The notes beneath the pieces were generated by a model. That model ran no database searches. It saw only the letters and a program-made list of their open reading frames with translations, and was not told the origin of the DNA. 64,000 nt of DNA, from the NCBI GenBank assembly GCA_039034015.1, contig JBCCBM010000012.1:47084-111083 (forward strand), read 5' to 3'. This DNA is from Acuticoccus sp039034015. GTDB taxonomy: Bacteria; Pseudomonadota; Alphaproteobacteria; Rhizobiales; Amorphaceae. The position numbers were made by a program, and so were the translations under genes. This document shows positions 16,297-25,814 of the stretch, one piece after another; position 1 is the first letter of the stretch; the number at the start of each line of letters is the position of its first letter.

Positions 16297-18009
16297 ATGG
16301 GTTTCCTTGATCTCAAAAACGTATCAAAACACTACGGCGAGGGCGCCGATCGAAACGACGTCTTAAGCGATGTCAATCTCTCGGTGGCGGAAGGCGAGTT
16401 TGTTGCCATCGTTGGGTTTTCCGGCTCCGGCAAAACCACGTTGATCTCGGCCGTTGCAGGTCTCGTCGCGCCCGATGGGGGCGAGGTGACCCTGCGCGGC
16501 GCGCCGGTGAAGGGGCCCGGGCCCGACCGCGGGGTGGTGTTCCAGTCTTATTCGTTGATGCCTTGGCTTTCGGTGGAAAAGAACATCGCTCTGTCGGTCG
16601 ACCAAGTGTTCCCAAAAGAAACGGGGCGGGCGCGCAAGAAACGGGTGGCCGACGCGATCGAAATGGTTGGCCTTTCCCACGCGGCCGATCGCAAGCCGGC
16701 CGAACTGTCAGGCGGGATGCGCCAACGGGTGGCTGTGGCGCGCGCCCTCGCCATGAGCCCAGAAATACTGCTGCTGGATGAGCCACTCTCCGCCCTAGAC
16801 GCGTTGACGAGGGCAAAGCTTCAAGATGAAATTGAGGCGATTTGGGAGGCCGATAAGAAGACGGTCATCCTGATTACCAATGATGTGGATGAAGCAATCT
16901 TGCTTGCCGATCGCATCATCCCGCTTACACCTGCGCCAGCGGCCACTCTGGGCCCCGAATTTCTGGTGACGTTGCCTCGCCCGCGGGATCGCACGGCGAT
17001 GAACTCTGACCCCGAGTTTGCGCGGCTCCGGCGGGAAATCACCGGCTACCTGATGGGCGTCGGCATGGAGCGCGGCAAGACGGGGCCGGACAAAGTGTTG
17101 CCGACCGTGACGCCAATCACGCAACTGCCCACCGCCTACAAAAAAGCCGCCCATTCGCCAATCACCCGTCGCTATCTTGAGTTCTCGCAAGTCAAAAAAG
17201 TCTATCCGACGCCCAAGGGGCCGCTCACCGTTGTCGATGGTTTCGACTTTAAGATGAACAAGGGCGAGTTCATCACGCTCATCGGGCACTCGGGCTGCGG
17301 GAAGTCGACAGTCTTGTCGATGACGGCCGGTTTGAATGAGATTTCCGGCGGTGGCATCGTCCTAGACAACAAAGAGATCCACGGGGCGGGGCCGGAGCGG
17401 GCGGTGGTCTTCCAGGCGCCCTCGCTCATGCCGTGGATGACGGCTTACGATAACGTGTCGCTGGGCGTGGATGAAGTTTATCCACGCGCAAGCCGTAAGG
17501 AACGGCGCGAGATCGTTGAGTATTACCTTGACCGTGTTGGTCTGTCGGATGCGGCCCACCGGAAAGCGTCTGATCTTTCCAACGGTATGAAGCAACGGGT
17601 GGGCATTGCGCGCGCATTTGCGCTTTCGCCTAAGCTTTTGTTGCTGGATGAGCCATTTGGCATGCTCGACAGCCTCACACGGTGGGAACTCCAAGAAGTT
17701 CTGATGGATGTGTGGAAGCGCACCAAGGTTACGGCCATCTGCGTCACACACGATGTTGATGAAGCGATCCTCCTTGCCGACAAAGTCGTGATGATGACAA
17801 ACGGGCCGAACGCGAAGATCGGACATGTGATGTCGGTTGATCTGCCGCGTCCGCGTTCGCGCAAAGAGCTTTTGTCTCACCCTGATTACTATCGCTATCG
17901 CCAGACGTTGCTTGACTTCCTGGAAGCATACGAGGGGGGCGCGACGCCAGATCCGGCGCGCCTCGGGCAGCTGAAGCTTGCCGGCGACAGCACGAAGGAG
18001 GCCGCCTGA
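16297..18009 (+). CDS. nrtC: Fused two-domain nitrate ABC ATPase NrtCD
   Basis: The 570-residue product contains two complete ABC ATPases in one chain. Domain 1 (about residues 1-235) has GFSGSGKTT, LSGGMRQRVAVARAL and LLLDEPLSALDA. Domain 2 (about 285-545) has GHSGCGKST, LSNGMKQRVGIARAF and LLLDEPFGMLDS. The signature Gly-Gly of domain 1 is Asn-Gly in domain 2. Domain 1 has TNDVDEA where domain 2 has the normal switch THDVDEA. Cyanobacterial systems encode NrtC and NrtD separately, with NrtC fused to an NrtA-like domain, so this ATPase-ATPase fusion is a different arrangement. Its TGA overlaps nirB (TGATG). Confidence 0.9.
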   Translation: MGFLDLKNVSKHYGEGADRNDVLSDVNLSVAEGEFVAIVGFSGSGKTTLISAVAGLVAPDGGEVTLRGAPVKGPGPDRGVVFQSYSLMPWLSVEKNIALSVDQVFPKETGRARKKRVADAIEMVGLSHAADRKPAELSGGMRQRVAVARALAMSPEILLLDEPLSALDALTRAKLQDEIEAIWEADKKTVILITNDVDEAILLADRIIPLTPAPAATLGPEFLVTLPRPRDRTAMNSDPEFARLRREITGYLMGVGMERGKTGPDKVLPTVTPITQLPTAYKKAAHSPITRRYLEFSQVKKVYPTPKGPLTVVDGFDFKMNKGEFITLIGHSGCGKSTVLSMTAGLNEISGGGIVLDNKEIHGAGPERAVVFQAPSLMPWMTAYDNVSLGVDEVYPRASRKERREIVEYYLDRVGLSDAAHRKASDLSNGMKQRVGIARAFALSPKLLLLDEPFGMLDSLTRWELQEVLMDVWKRTKVTAICVTHDVDEAILLADKVVMMTNGPNAKIGHVMSVDLPRPRSRKELLSHPDYYRYRQTLLDFLEAYEGGATPDPARLGQLKLAGDSTKEAA

Positions 18010-20486
18010 TGGACAAGAAACGCCTGGTGGTGATCGGCAACGGCATGGCGCCGGGCCGCGTGCTGGAGCGACTGTTTGAAGCCGCACCTGACCTATACGA
18101 TGTGACGATCTTCAACGCGGAACCGCGCGTCAACTACGATCGCATCATGTTGTCGCCCGTCCTTTCCGGCGAGAAGACCTACGACGACATCATCATCCAC
18201 GATGAAACCTGGTACGCTGACCGCGAAATTACGTTGCACCGCGGCAAACGCGTGGACGAGATCGACCGTGAGCAGAAGCGGGTGGTGGCGGCCGACGGGA
18301 CTGCGGCAGAGTATGACACGCTCCTGATCGCAACGGGTTCAAATCCTTTCGTTATTCCTGTTCCGGGCCATGACCTTCCGGGTGTCGTCACCTACCGGGA
18401 CCTTGAGGACGTCGAGGCGATGATTGCGGCGGCCAAACCAGGCGGGCGTCGCGCGGTGGTGATTGGCGGCGGCCTTTTGGGCCTGGAGGCGGCGGCTGGG
18501 CTTGCGGCGCGGGGCATGGCGGTCACCGTGGTGCACTTGGCCGACACCTTGATGGAGCGGCAGCTTGATCCTGCGGCCGGCTACCTTCTTGAAAAAGAGG
18601 TTGCTTCGCGGGGAATTACGATCCTCACCAAAGCGAATACTGAAAAGATCCTTGGGGACGAACACGTTACCGCTGTTGCGCTGAAGGATGGGACGACCGT
18701 TCTTGCCGATCTTGTGGTGATGGCGGTCGGGATCCGGCCGGCGGCGGCGCTTGCGAAAGCGGCGGGGCTCGATGTCGGTCGCGGGATCATCGTGGACGAT
18801 GGACTTCGCACATCGGATCCAAGTATTTTTGCCGTTGGCGAATGTGTCGAACATCGCGGCGCCTGTTATGGCCTCGTGGCACCCCTTTACGAAATGGCGT
18901 CCGTGATTGCTGATCAGCTGGCGGGCGGCAATCGTGAGTACGCGGGTTCTGTGACCTCAACAAAGTTGAAGGTGACGGGGATCGATCTCTTTTCTGCGGG
19001 TGATTTTGCGGAAGGGGACGATCGGGAAGATATTGTGCTGCGCGATGCGGCGTTGGGCGTCTACAAGCGCGTGGTTCTGTCGGAGAACAGAGTAAAGGGC
19101 GTTGTCCTCTACGGAGACACTGCCGACGGTGCCTGGTACTTTCAGATGCTGAAAGACGGCACAGATGTCACCGAGCTGAGGGATACGTTGATCTTTGGTC
19201 AACAGTATTCGGGAGGTGCCCAGCTGGACCCTACGGCGGCCGTTGCAGCCTTGCCGGCTGACGCAGAAATCTGCGGTTGCAACGGCATCTGCAAAAGCCG
19301 GATTGTGGACGCGATCGGGGAGAAATCGCTCAAAACCATCGCCGACGTTCGCACCCATACAAAAGCCTCCGCCAGTTGTGGGTCATGCACAGGGCTTGTG
19401 GAGCAACTCCTCACCTTAACCTTGGGGGATGCTTACAACCCGCTTGCCGTGGAGCCGATGTGTGGCTGCACGAACTTGGGGCATGACGACGTGCGCCGGT
19501 TGATCAAGGTGAAGGGGCTCAAAACCATCCCCGCGGTGATGCAGGAGCTGGAATGGTCGACCGCCAATGGATGCGCGAAGTGTCGGCCCGCCCTCAATTA
19601 CTACCTCGTCTGCGATTGGCCGGACGAATACGCTGACGATTACCAATCCCGCTTTATCAATGAGCGGGCCCACGCGAACATTCAGAAGGACGGCACCTAT
19701 TCCGTCGTGCCGCGTATGTGGGGTGGGCAGACGTCTTCGAAAGAACTTCGCGCTATTGCTGATGTCGTCGACAAGTATGACATCCCGACCGTGAAGGTTA
19801 CGGGTGGGCAGCGCATTGATATGCTGGGCATCCAGAAAGAGGATCTGCCTGCGGTCTGGGCCGATCTTGGCAAAGCGGGTTTCGTGTCTGGCCACGCCTA
19901 CGCAAAGGGCCTGCGCACTGTGAAGACGTGCGTCGGGACCGACTGGTGCCGGTTTGGCACGCAAGATTCCACCGGCCTTGGCGTGCGCATTGAAAAGTTC
20001 ATGTGGGGGTCGTGGACACCGGCGAAAGTCAAGATGGGCGTCTCGGGCTGCCCTCGCAATTGCGCCGAGGCGACGTGCAAAGATGTGGGCGTTGTGTGCG
20101 TCGATTCGGGCTACGAGATCCACTATGCCGGTGCGGCGGGGCTCGACATCAAGGGCACTGAAGTTCTCTGCATAGTCAAAACTGAGGATGAGGCGTTAGA
20201 AACCATTGTGGCCCTCGTTCAAATGTATCGCGAGCAGGGGCGATACTTGGAGCGGATTTATAAATGGGCGCGCCGCATCGGTTATGATGAGGTGAAACGC
20301 CAGATTGCGGACGACCCGGCGCGTCGCAAATATTACTTTGATCGCTTTGTCTTCAGCCAGCGCTTTGCGCAAGTTGATCCGTGGGCGGAGCGTGTGGAAG
20401 CGCGTGAAAACCCCGCCGCACTGCCCCAGCAACACGCCGAATACCGGCCCCTCGCCGATCTTTCGATCCGGGAGGCGGCGGAGTGA
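18009..20486 (+). CDS. nirB: Assimilatory nitrite reductase large subunit NirB
   Basis: This 825-residue enzyme starts with an FAD/NAD(P)H-binding reductase (VVIGNGMAPGRVLERLFE; VVIGGGLLGLEAAAGLAARG). Two BFD-like [2Fe-2S] segments follow (CGCNGICKSRI..CGSCTGLV and CGCTNLGHDDVRRLI..CAKCRPALNYY). The C-terminal sirohaem-[4Fe-4S] reductase has TCVGTDWCRFG and GVSGCPRNCAEATCKD with the cluster cysteines. It reduces nitrite to ammonium with NADH in the cytoplasm. nirD overlaps its stop, and cysG for sirohaem lies in the same operon. Confidence 0.96.
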   Translation: MDKKRLVVIGNGMAPGRVLERLFEAAPDLYDVTIFNAEPRVNYDRIMLSPVLSGEKTYDDIIIHDETWYADREITLHRGKRVDEIDREQKRVVAADGTAAEYDTLLIATGSNPFVIPVPGHDLPGVVTYRDLEDVEAMIAAAKPGGRRAVVIGGGLLGLEAAAGLAARGMAVTVVHLADTLMERQLDPAAGYLLEKEVASRGITILTKANTEKILGDEHVTAVALKDGTTVLADLVVMAVGIRPAAALAKAAGLDVGRGIIVDDGLRTSDPSIFAVGECVEHRGACYGLVAPLYEMASVIADQLAGGNREYAGSVTSTKLKVTGIDLFSAGDFAEGDDREDIVLRDAALGVYKRVVLSENRVKGVVLYGDTADGAWYFQMLKDGTDVTELRDTLIFGQQYSGGAQLDPTAAVAALPADAEICGCNGICKSRIVDAIGEKSLKTIADVRTHTKASASCGSCTGLVEQLLTLTLGDAYNPLAVEPMCGCTNLGHDDVRRLIKVKGLKTIPAVMQELEWSTANGCAKCRPALNYYLVCDWPDEYADDYQSRFINERAHANIQKDGTYSVVPRMWGGQTSSKELRAIADVVDKYDIPTVKVTGGQRIDMLGIQKEDLPAVWADLGKAGFVSGHAYAKGLRTVKTCVGTDWCRFGTQDSTGLGVRIEKFMWGSWTPAKVKMGVSGCPRNCAEATCKDVGVVCVDSGYEIHYAGAAGLDIKGTEVLCIVKTEDEALETIVALVQMYREQGRYLERIYKWARRIGYDEVKRQIADDPARRKYYFDRFVFSQRFAQVDPWAERVEARENPAALPQQHAEYRPLADLSIREAAE

Positions 20487-20803
20487 TGGTGCCCGTCGGA
20501 CGCCTGGATGACATCGTCCCGCTGTCGGGCCGGTGCGTGAAAACAGCGGGCGGAGAAATCGGCGTCTTTCGCACCGCCGACAACCGCGTCTTTGCCATCG
20601 AGAACCGCTGCCCACACAAAGGCGGCCCGCTGTCGGAGGGGATCGTCCATGGCACCAGCGTCACGTGCCCGCTCCACAACATGGTGATTTCGCTGAGCTC
20701 CGGCGCCATTGAGGGGCCGGAGGAAGGCGGCGTCAAAACCATCCCGTGCGAGGTTCGTGAGGGGGTCATCTTCCTCGGTTTGCCTGCCCAAAAGGCGGCC
20801 TGA
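20486..20803 (+). CDS. nirD: Nitrite reductase small subunit NirD (Rieske-like)
   Basis: A 105-residue protein beginning at the ATG that overlaps the nirB stop. It has the Rieske-like fold of NirD (VFAIENRCPHKGGPLSEGIVHGTSVTCPLHNMVISLSSG). The CPHKGGPL and CPLHNMV boxes resemble CxH-CxxH Rieske ligands but are only partly kept, as in other NirD proteins, which often lack the cluster. It forms the NADH-dependent nitrite reductase with NirB. Confidence 0.93.
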   Translation: MVPVGRLDDIVPLSGRCVKTAGGEIGVFRTADNRVFAIENRCPHKGGPLSEGIVHGTSVTCPLHNMVISLSSGAIEGPEEGGVKTIPCEVREGVIFLGLPAQKAA

Positions 20804-23436
20804 TGGACGCCGGCGCCCGCCCGTCCGTTGCCACCACATGCCCCTATTGCGGCGTGGGGTGCGGCGTCCTTGCCCGGCCGGAGGCTGATGGTGTCGCGGT
20901 CTCCGGTGATCCGAACCATCCGGCAAACCTTGGCCGGCTCTGCGCCAAAGGCATGGCGCTCGGCGAGACTGTTGGGCTAGAGGGGCGCCTTCTCCACCCC
21001 GCCGTTGCGGGCAGGCGCGCCTCGTGGGAGGCGGCCATCGCGGCGGTGGCCGATGCGTTTTCGCACGCCATTGCCGCGCACGGGCCGGATGCGGTCGCCC
21101 TTTATGGGTCAGGTCAGCTTTTGACCGAAGACTACTATGTTGCCAACAAATTCATGAAAGGGTTTGTCGGCTCGGCCAATATTGACACCAATTCTCGGCT
21201 TTGCATGGCCTCATCTGTTGCGGGTCACAAGCGGGCGTTTGGCGCAGACACTGTGCCCGGAACCTATGAAGATCTTGAGGCGGCCGATCTCTTGGTGCTC
21301 GTAGGCTCCAACCTTGCCTGGTGCCACCCGGTGCTCTTCCAGCGGGTGATGGCGGCCAAGGCGTTGCGCCCCGCCATGCGCATTGTGGTGATTGACCCGC
21401 GCAAGACCGCCACCACCGCCGCGGCCGACCTTCACCTTGCCCTTGCGCCGGACACGGATGTGCCCCTCTTCGCGGGCCTCCTCAACCACGTGCACCCCAC
21501 GCCCTTTTTGGCGCACACGGAGGGTTCGGCCGAGGCGCTTGAGGCGGCGGCCCGGTGGACCATCCCCGCCGTTGCGGCCGCAACTTCGCTCTCCGAAGGC
21601 GCGATCGCGGCGTTTTATGAGGCCTTTGCGGAGACGGAAAAGACCGTCACCGTCTACAGCCAAGGGGTCAACCAATCGGCCTGCGGCACCGACAAGGTGA
21701 ACGCGATCCTCAATGTGCACCTGTCGACGGGGCGGATCGGCCGGCCGGGCATGGGCCCGTTTTCGGCCACCGGCCAGCCCAATGCCATGGGCGGGCGCGA
21801 GGTGGGCGGCCTTGCCAATATGCTCGCTTGCCACATGGAGCTGGGGAACGCGGCGCACCGGGCGATCGTGCAGCGCCATTGGGCCGCGCCGCGCATGGCG
21901 TCCGCCCCGGGGCTGAAGGCGGTGGACCTTTTTGAAGCGGTGCACGACGGGCGGATCAAGGCGCTTTGGGTGATGGCGACCAACCCGTCGGCGTCCCTGC
22001 CGGATGCGGCGCGGGTGGATGAGGCGCTGAAACGCGTGCCCTTTCTCGCCGTGTCCGACGTTGTGGCCTCCACTGACACGCTGCGCCACGCCGATGTTGC
22101 GCTTCCCGCCGCCGCGTGGGGCGAGAAGGACGGAACGGTCACAAACTCTGAGCGCCGCGTTTCCCGCCAGCGAGCCTTTTTGCCGCTCCCGGGAGAGGCG
22201 CGGCCGGACTGGGCGATCATCAGCGATGTCGCCACCGCCATGGGGTTTGACGGGTTCAACTATACAGGCCCCCACGAGATCTTTGACGAACACGCCGCCC
22301 TCTCCGCCGCCGACAACAACGGCACGCGCGACTTTGACATTGGCGGCCTCGTGGGCCTTGGCCGCGCGGGCTATGACCGCCTGGCGCCCCAACAGTGGCC
22401 AATCCGCGCCGGCGCGCCGCCAAAAACGCGCTTCTTTGCCGACGGGCGCTTCTACACCCCGTCCGGCCGCGCGCAGATGGTGGCGACCCATTTTCAGCCC
22501 CCGCAAAAGCGCGCCCCGCGCTATCCCTTTGTGCTCAACACAGGCCGCGTGCGCGACCAGTGGCACACCATGACGCGCACCGGCCGCGCGCCCACGTTAT
22601 CGGCCCACATCGCCGAGCCTTTTGTGGAAATCCACCCCGACGATGCCGCCGCGATCGGGGTTGGCGCGGCCGACCTTGCGGTGGTGGAGAACCCGCGCGG
22701 GCGCATCATCGTGCGCGTGCTGGTGACGGCGCGGCAGCGGCGGGGCAACCTTTTCGTCCCCATCCACTGGACCGATGAGACGAGCGCGTGCGCGCGGGTG
22801 GACGCCTTGGTGGACCCGGTGACGGACCCCCATTCGGGCCAGCCGGCGCTGAAATCCGCCCGGGTTGCGGTGCGACCCTTTCGTCCCGCGCTTTACGGCT
22901 TTGCGGTCTCGACGACGGCGTTTGCGCGCCCGCCCTTTGCCTACTTTGCCGAAGCGCCCGTGCCCGCCGGCGTCGCGATGGAGTTTGCCGCGCTCGACGC
23001 AGACGCCAACGCTGCTTTGAAAACCCTTTTCGGCGATCGCCGGCTTGATGGGGTGACCGATCAGGTGGCCGGCACGCACCGCTTTGCCGCGATGGCGCAC
23101 GGGCGGGTGACGGGCGCGGTGTTCCTCGCCCCGGCGCCGGTCGCCGTGTCCCGCGCCCATGTGATTGCAGCGCTTGGCACGGACGCGCCGCTGTCTGCGG
23201 TGCTGGCGGGCCGTCCGCCGGCGGGCGTTGCAGACCCTGGGCCCACGGTGTGCACCTGTTTTGGTGTGGGGGCGAACCCCATCCGCGCCGCCATCGCCGA
23301 TGGAGCGACCACGGTGGAGGCGGTCGGCGCGTGCCTCTCCGCTGGAACCAACTGCGGCTCATGCCGGGCCGAAATTGCGCAGCTCATTGCCGCAGCGCCG
23401 TCCGCCAAGGGCGCGCGCGAGGGAGTTTTGTCGTGA
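20803..23436 (+). CDS. nasA: Assimilatory nitrate reductase catalytic subunit NasA
   Basis: This 877-residue molybdopterin enzyme has an N-terminal [4Fe-4S] motif CPYCGVGCGVL..LCAKGMALG, bis-MGD-binding segments (NIDTNSRLCMASSVAGHKRAFG; ATNPSASLPDAARVDEAL) and a C-terminal molybdopterin dinucleotide domain (LNTGRVRDQWHTMTRTGR). The final 60 residues form a BFD-like [2Fe-2S] domain (CTCFGVGANPIRAAI..CGSCRAEIAQLI). There is no signal peptide, so it is cytoplasmic. It reduces nitrate to nitrite for NirBD. It overlaps nirD (TGATG). Confidence 0.95.
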   Translation: MDAGARPSVATTCPYCGVGCGVLARPEADGVAVSGDPNHPANLGRLCAKGMALGETVGLEGRLLHPAVAGRRASWEAAIAAVADAFSHAIAAHGPDAVALYGSGQLLTEDYYVANKFMKGFVGSANIDTNSRLCMASSVAGHKRAFGADTVPGTYEDLEAADLLVLVGSNLAWCHPVLFQRVMAAKALRPAMRIVVIDPRKTATTAAADLHLALAPDTDVPLFAGLLNHVHPTPFLAHTEGSAEALEAAARWTIPAVAAATSLSEGAIAAFYEAFAETEKTVTVYSQGVNQSACGTDKVNAILNVHLSTGRIGRPGMGPFSATGQPNAMGGREVGGLANMLACHMELGNAAHRAIVQRHWAAPRMASAPGLKAVDLFEAVHDGRIKALWVMATNPSASLPDAARVDEALKRVPFLAVSDVVASTDTLRHADVALPAAAWGEKDGTVTNSERRVSRQRAFLPLPGEARPDWAIISDVATAMGFDGFNYTGPHEIFDEHAALSAADNNGTRDFDIGGLVGLGRAGYDRLAPQQWPIRAGAPPKTRFFADGRFYTPSGRAQMVATHFQPPQKRAPRYPFVLNTGRVRDQWHTMTRTGRAPTLSAHIAEPFVEIHPDDAAAIGVGAADLAVVENPRGRIIVRVLVTARQRRGNLFVPIHWTDETSACARVDALVDPVTDPHSGQPALKSARVAVRPFRPALYGFAVSTTAFARPPFAYFAEAPVPAGVAMEFAALDADANAALKTLFGDRRLDGVTDQVAGTHRFAAMAHGRVTGAVFLAPAPVAVSRAHVIAALGTDAPLSAVLAGRPPAGVADPGPTVCTCFGVGANPIRAAIADGATTVEAVGACLSAGTNCGSCRAEIAQLIAAAPSAKGAREGVLS

Positions 23437-23507
23437 CCGATCAACCCCGTTTTGCGTCTTTGCCCGCCGTTTGGCCAAGGCCGCGCCTTCAAAAGGTGCG
23501 GTTCTGA
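23433..23507 (+). CDS. Possible 24-residue coupled small ORF between nasA and cysG
   Basis: A GTG overlapping the nasA stop (GTGA) opens a frame of 24 codons ending in a TGA that overlaps the cysG ATG (TGATG). The encoded peptide is basic and Pro-rich with no recognisable domain. It may only carry ribosomes from nasA to cysG, which otherwise has no good ribosome site, or it may be chance. Nothing besides the double overlap supports it. Confidence 0.3.
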   Translation: MTDQPRFASLPAVWPRPRLQKVRF

Positions 23508-24979
23508 TGGCGGTTCGGCCTGTCACCGGGCGCACACCGCAGCGTGCCGCGCCCGCGCGCCTTGCGCCCCTTGCAACGCTGCCGGTGTTTTTCGGCCTTT
23601 CGGGCAAGCGCGTGGTGCTGGCCGGGGAGGGCGAGGCGGCGGCGTGGAAGGCGGAGTTTCTGGCCGCCGCCGGCGCCACCGTTGAGGTTTATGCAAAAGA
23701 CCCGTCGGAGGCGCTCACCGATTTGATGGCGCGGGGGGCGGCGGCGGGGCGCTTTGTGCACCACGCCCGCCCTTGGGATGGGGGCTGCCTCAAGGGCGCG
23801 ACCCTTGCAGTGTGCGAGGCCGCAACCGAGGGCGAGGGCCAGGCCTTCGCGTGCGCGGCAAAGGCGGCGGGGGTGCCCGCCAACGTCATCGACAAGCCGG
23901 CGTTTTGCACGTTTCAGTTTGGCTCCATTGTCAACCGCTCGCCGGTGGTGGTGGGGATTTCGACGGCCGGCGCAGCGCCGATCCTCGGTCAGGCGATCCG
24001 CCGGCGCGTTGAAACGCTGCTCCCGCCTTCGTTGGCTGAGTGGGCAGCGCTTGCCCAATCGATCCGCCCGCGGGTGATGGCAACGCTGGCGCCCGGCCGC
24101 CCGCGCCGCGCCTTCTGGGAGCGCTTTGCCGATGCTGCCTTCTTGGACAAAGCGCCCAAGGTGGAGCGCTGGCTTTCCGCGGGCGGGGCGGAGCCGGCGG
24201 CGGGCAAAGTCACCCTTGTGGGCGCCGGGCCGGGGGATGCGGGCCTTCTCACCATTAGCGCCGTTCGTGCGCTCCAGGCGTGCGATGTCATCTTGTTTGA
24301 CGATCTCGTGTCGGACGAAGTGTTAGAACTTGCCCGGCGGGAGGCCAAGCGCATCGCGGTGGGCAAGCGGGGCGCCCGCGCCTCCTGCCGGCAGGAGGAC
24401 ATTTGCGACCTCATGCTGCGCCTTGCAAAGGCCGGCCGCTCGGTGGTGCGGCTGAAATCGGGCGATCCGTCCATCTTCGGCCGGTCGGGCGAGGAGATTG
24501 CGGCGCTGGAGGCGGCGGGGATTGCGGTCGACGTCATCCCCGGGGTGACGAGCGCATCGGCGATGGCGGCGCGGCTTGGCGTGTCGCTCACCCACCGGGA
24601 CCATGCGCAGGCGCTCACCGTTCTGACCGGGCATTCGCGGCGCGGTGAACTTCCCGACAATCTTGATGTAGGCGCGCTGGTGGGCGAGGGGCGCACGGCC
24701 ATCGTCTATATGGGCGTGCGCACGTGCCGGTCGTGGGTGGACGCCGCCCTTGGGGCCGGCTGCCCGGCGGACATGCCCGCCGTTGCGGTCGCGAATGTGA
24801 GCCGCGGGGATGAGGCGCGGTGGGCGGGCCCCATCGCCGCCCTTCCCGATGCGGTGCGGGACCTTGGGGCGGGGCCCGTGCTGATTGGCGTTGGCCAGAC
24901 TTTTGGCGGTGCGGCCGCCGCCTCAGCGGCCCTCGAACCGGTCGAGGAACAAAAGAGCGCGCCGCTGATCCGGGCCTGA
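23507..24979 (+). CDS. cysG: Sirohaem synthase CysG (trifunctional)
   Basis: This 490-residue fusion has an N-terminal precorrin-2 dehydrogenase/ferrochelatase domain (GLSGKRVVLAGEGEAAAWKAEFLAAAGATVEVYA; FGSIVNRSPVVVGISTAGAAPILGQAIRRRVE). The C-terminal uroporphyrinogen III methyltransferase has VTLVGAGPGDAGLLTISAVRALQACDVILFDDLV and RLKSGDPSIFGRSGEEIAALE. It makes the sirohaem needed by NirB, and its place at the end of the nas operon fits that. A moderately stable hairpin (GGGCCT/AGGCCC) spans its stop. Confidence 0.93.
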   Translation: MAVRPVTGRTPQRAAPARLAPLATLPVFFGLSGKRVVLAGEGEAAAWKAEFLAAAGATVEVYAKDPSEALTDLMARGAAAGRFVHHARPWDGGCLKGATLAVCEAATEGEGQAFACAAKAAGVPANVIDKPAFCTFQFGSIVNRSPVVVGISTAGAAPILGQAIRRRVETLLPPSLAEWAALAQSIRPRVMATLAPGRPRRAFWERFADAAFLDKAPKVERWLSAGGAEPAAGKVTLVGAGPGDAGLLTISAVRALQACDVILFDDLVSDEVLELARREAKRIAVGKRGARASCRQEDICDLMLRLAKAGRSVVRLKSGDPSIFGRSGEEIAALEAAGIAVDVIPGVTSASAMAARLGVSLTHRDHAQALTVLTGHSRRGELPDNLDVGALVGEGRTAIVYMGVRTCRSWVDAALGAGCPADMPAVAVANVSRGDEARWAGPIAALPDAVRDLGAGPVLIGVGQTFGGAAAASAALEPVEEQKSAPLIRA

Positions 24980-24995
24980 GAAGGCCCCTGATGCC

Positions 24996-25814
24996 CTAAA
25001 CCGTTCCGCCGAGCGAGCCCTCAAGGTCGGCCATTTCCTGCCCGCCGGCCATCATGTCTTGGAGTTCGTCGGGCGTGATTGAACCGCGTTCCGCTGTCCC
25101 GAGGGTTTGGCCGCGGTTCAACACCGTAAAACGGTCGCCGACGGCGAGCGCGTGGCGCACATTGTGGGTGATGAAGACGACCGCAATCCCCTGCTGGCGC
25201 ACCTTGTCGATGGTGGCGAGCACGTTGGCGGTTTGGCGCACGCCGAGCGCCGACGTTGGTTCATCAAGGATCAGCACCTTCGCGCCAAAGTAGACGGCGC
25301 GGGCGATGGCGACCGTCTGCCGCTCCCCACCCGACAGCGTGCCCACGGCCTGGTCGGGGCCGCGAAGGTTGATCCCCATCTTGCGCATCTCGTCCATGGT
25401 GACGCGATTGGCGGTCTTGTGGTCAAAGAATTTGAACGGGCCGACGCGCTTCTGCGGCTCGTTCCCCATGAAGAAGTTGCGCGTGACCGACATCAGCGGG
25501 ATCATGGCAAGGTCTTGATAAACCGTCGCGATCCCGGCGGAGATGGCATCGCGCGGGTCGCCGAAATTCATCGGCTTGCCCTCAAACAAGATCTCGCCTT
25601 TGGTGGGCTTGTGAACGCCCGACATGGTCTTGATGAAGGTGGATTTGCCGGCGCCATTGTCGCCCAGCAGGCAGTGGCACTCGCCGGGGTAAACGTCGAC
25701 GGAGACGCCGGCGAGCGCGATCACGGAGCCAAAATGCTTCTCGATCTCGCGCATTTGGACGATGGGCGCGTCCACATCGGTCATCTGGAGGATGGGCTTT
25801 TTGTCGGCCATCAT
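24996..25814 (-). CDS. Sugar (inositol-type) ABC transporter ATP-binding protein
   Basis: This 272-residue single-domain ATPase has Walker A GDNGAGKST, a signature region SGGERQTVAIARAV, Walker B VLILDEPTSALG and H-loop VFITHN. Single-domain ATPases of this type (FrcA-like) serve CUT2 sugar systems in alphaproteobacteria, whereas RbsA is a double-domain protein. It overlaps the permease stop by one base. With the binding protein upstream and the inositol genes nearby, inositol import is likely, but the ligand is inferred. Confidence 0.87.
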   Translation of the reverse strand: MMADKKPILQMTDVDAPIVQMREIEKHFGSVIALAGVSVDVYPGECHCLLGDNGAGKSTFIKTMSGVHKPTKGEILFEGKPMNFGDPRDAISAGIATVYQDLAMIPLMSVTRNFFMGNEPQKRVGPFKFFDHKTANRVTMDEMRKMGINLRGPDQAVGTLSGGERQTVAIARAVYFGAKVLILDEPTSALGVRQTANVLATIDKVRQQGIAVVFITHNVRHALAVGDRFTVLNRGQTLGTAERGSITPDELQDMMAGGQEMADLEGSLGGTV

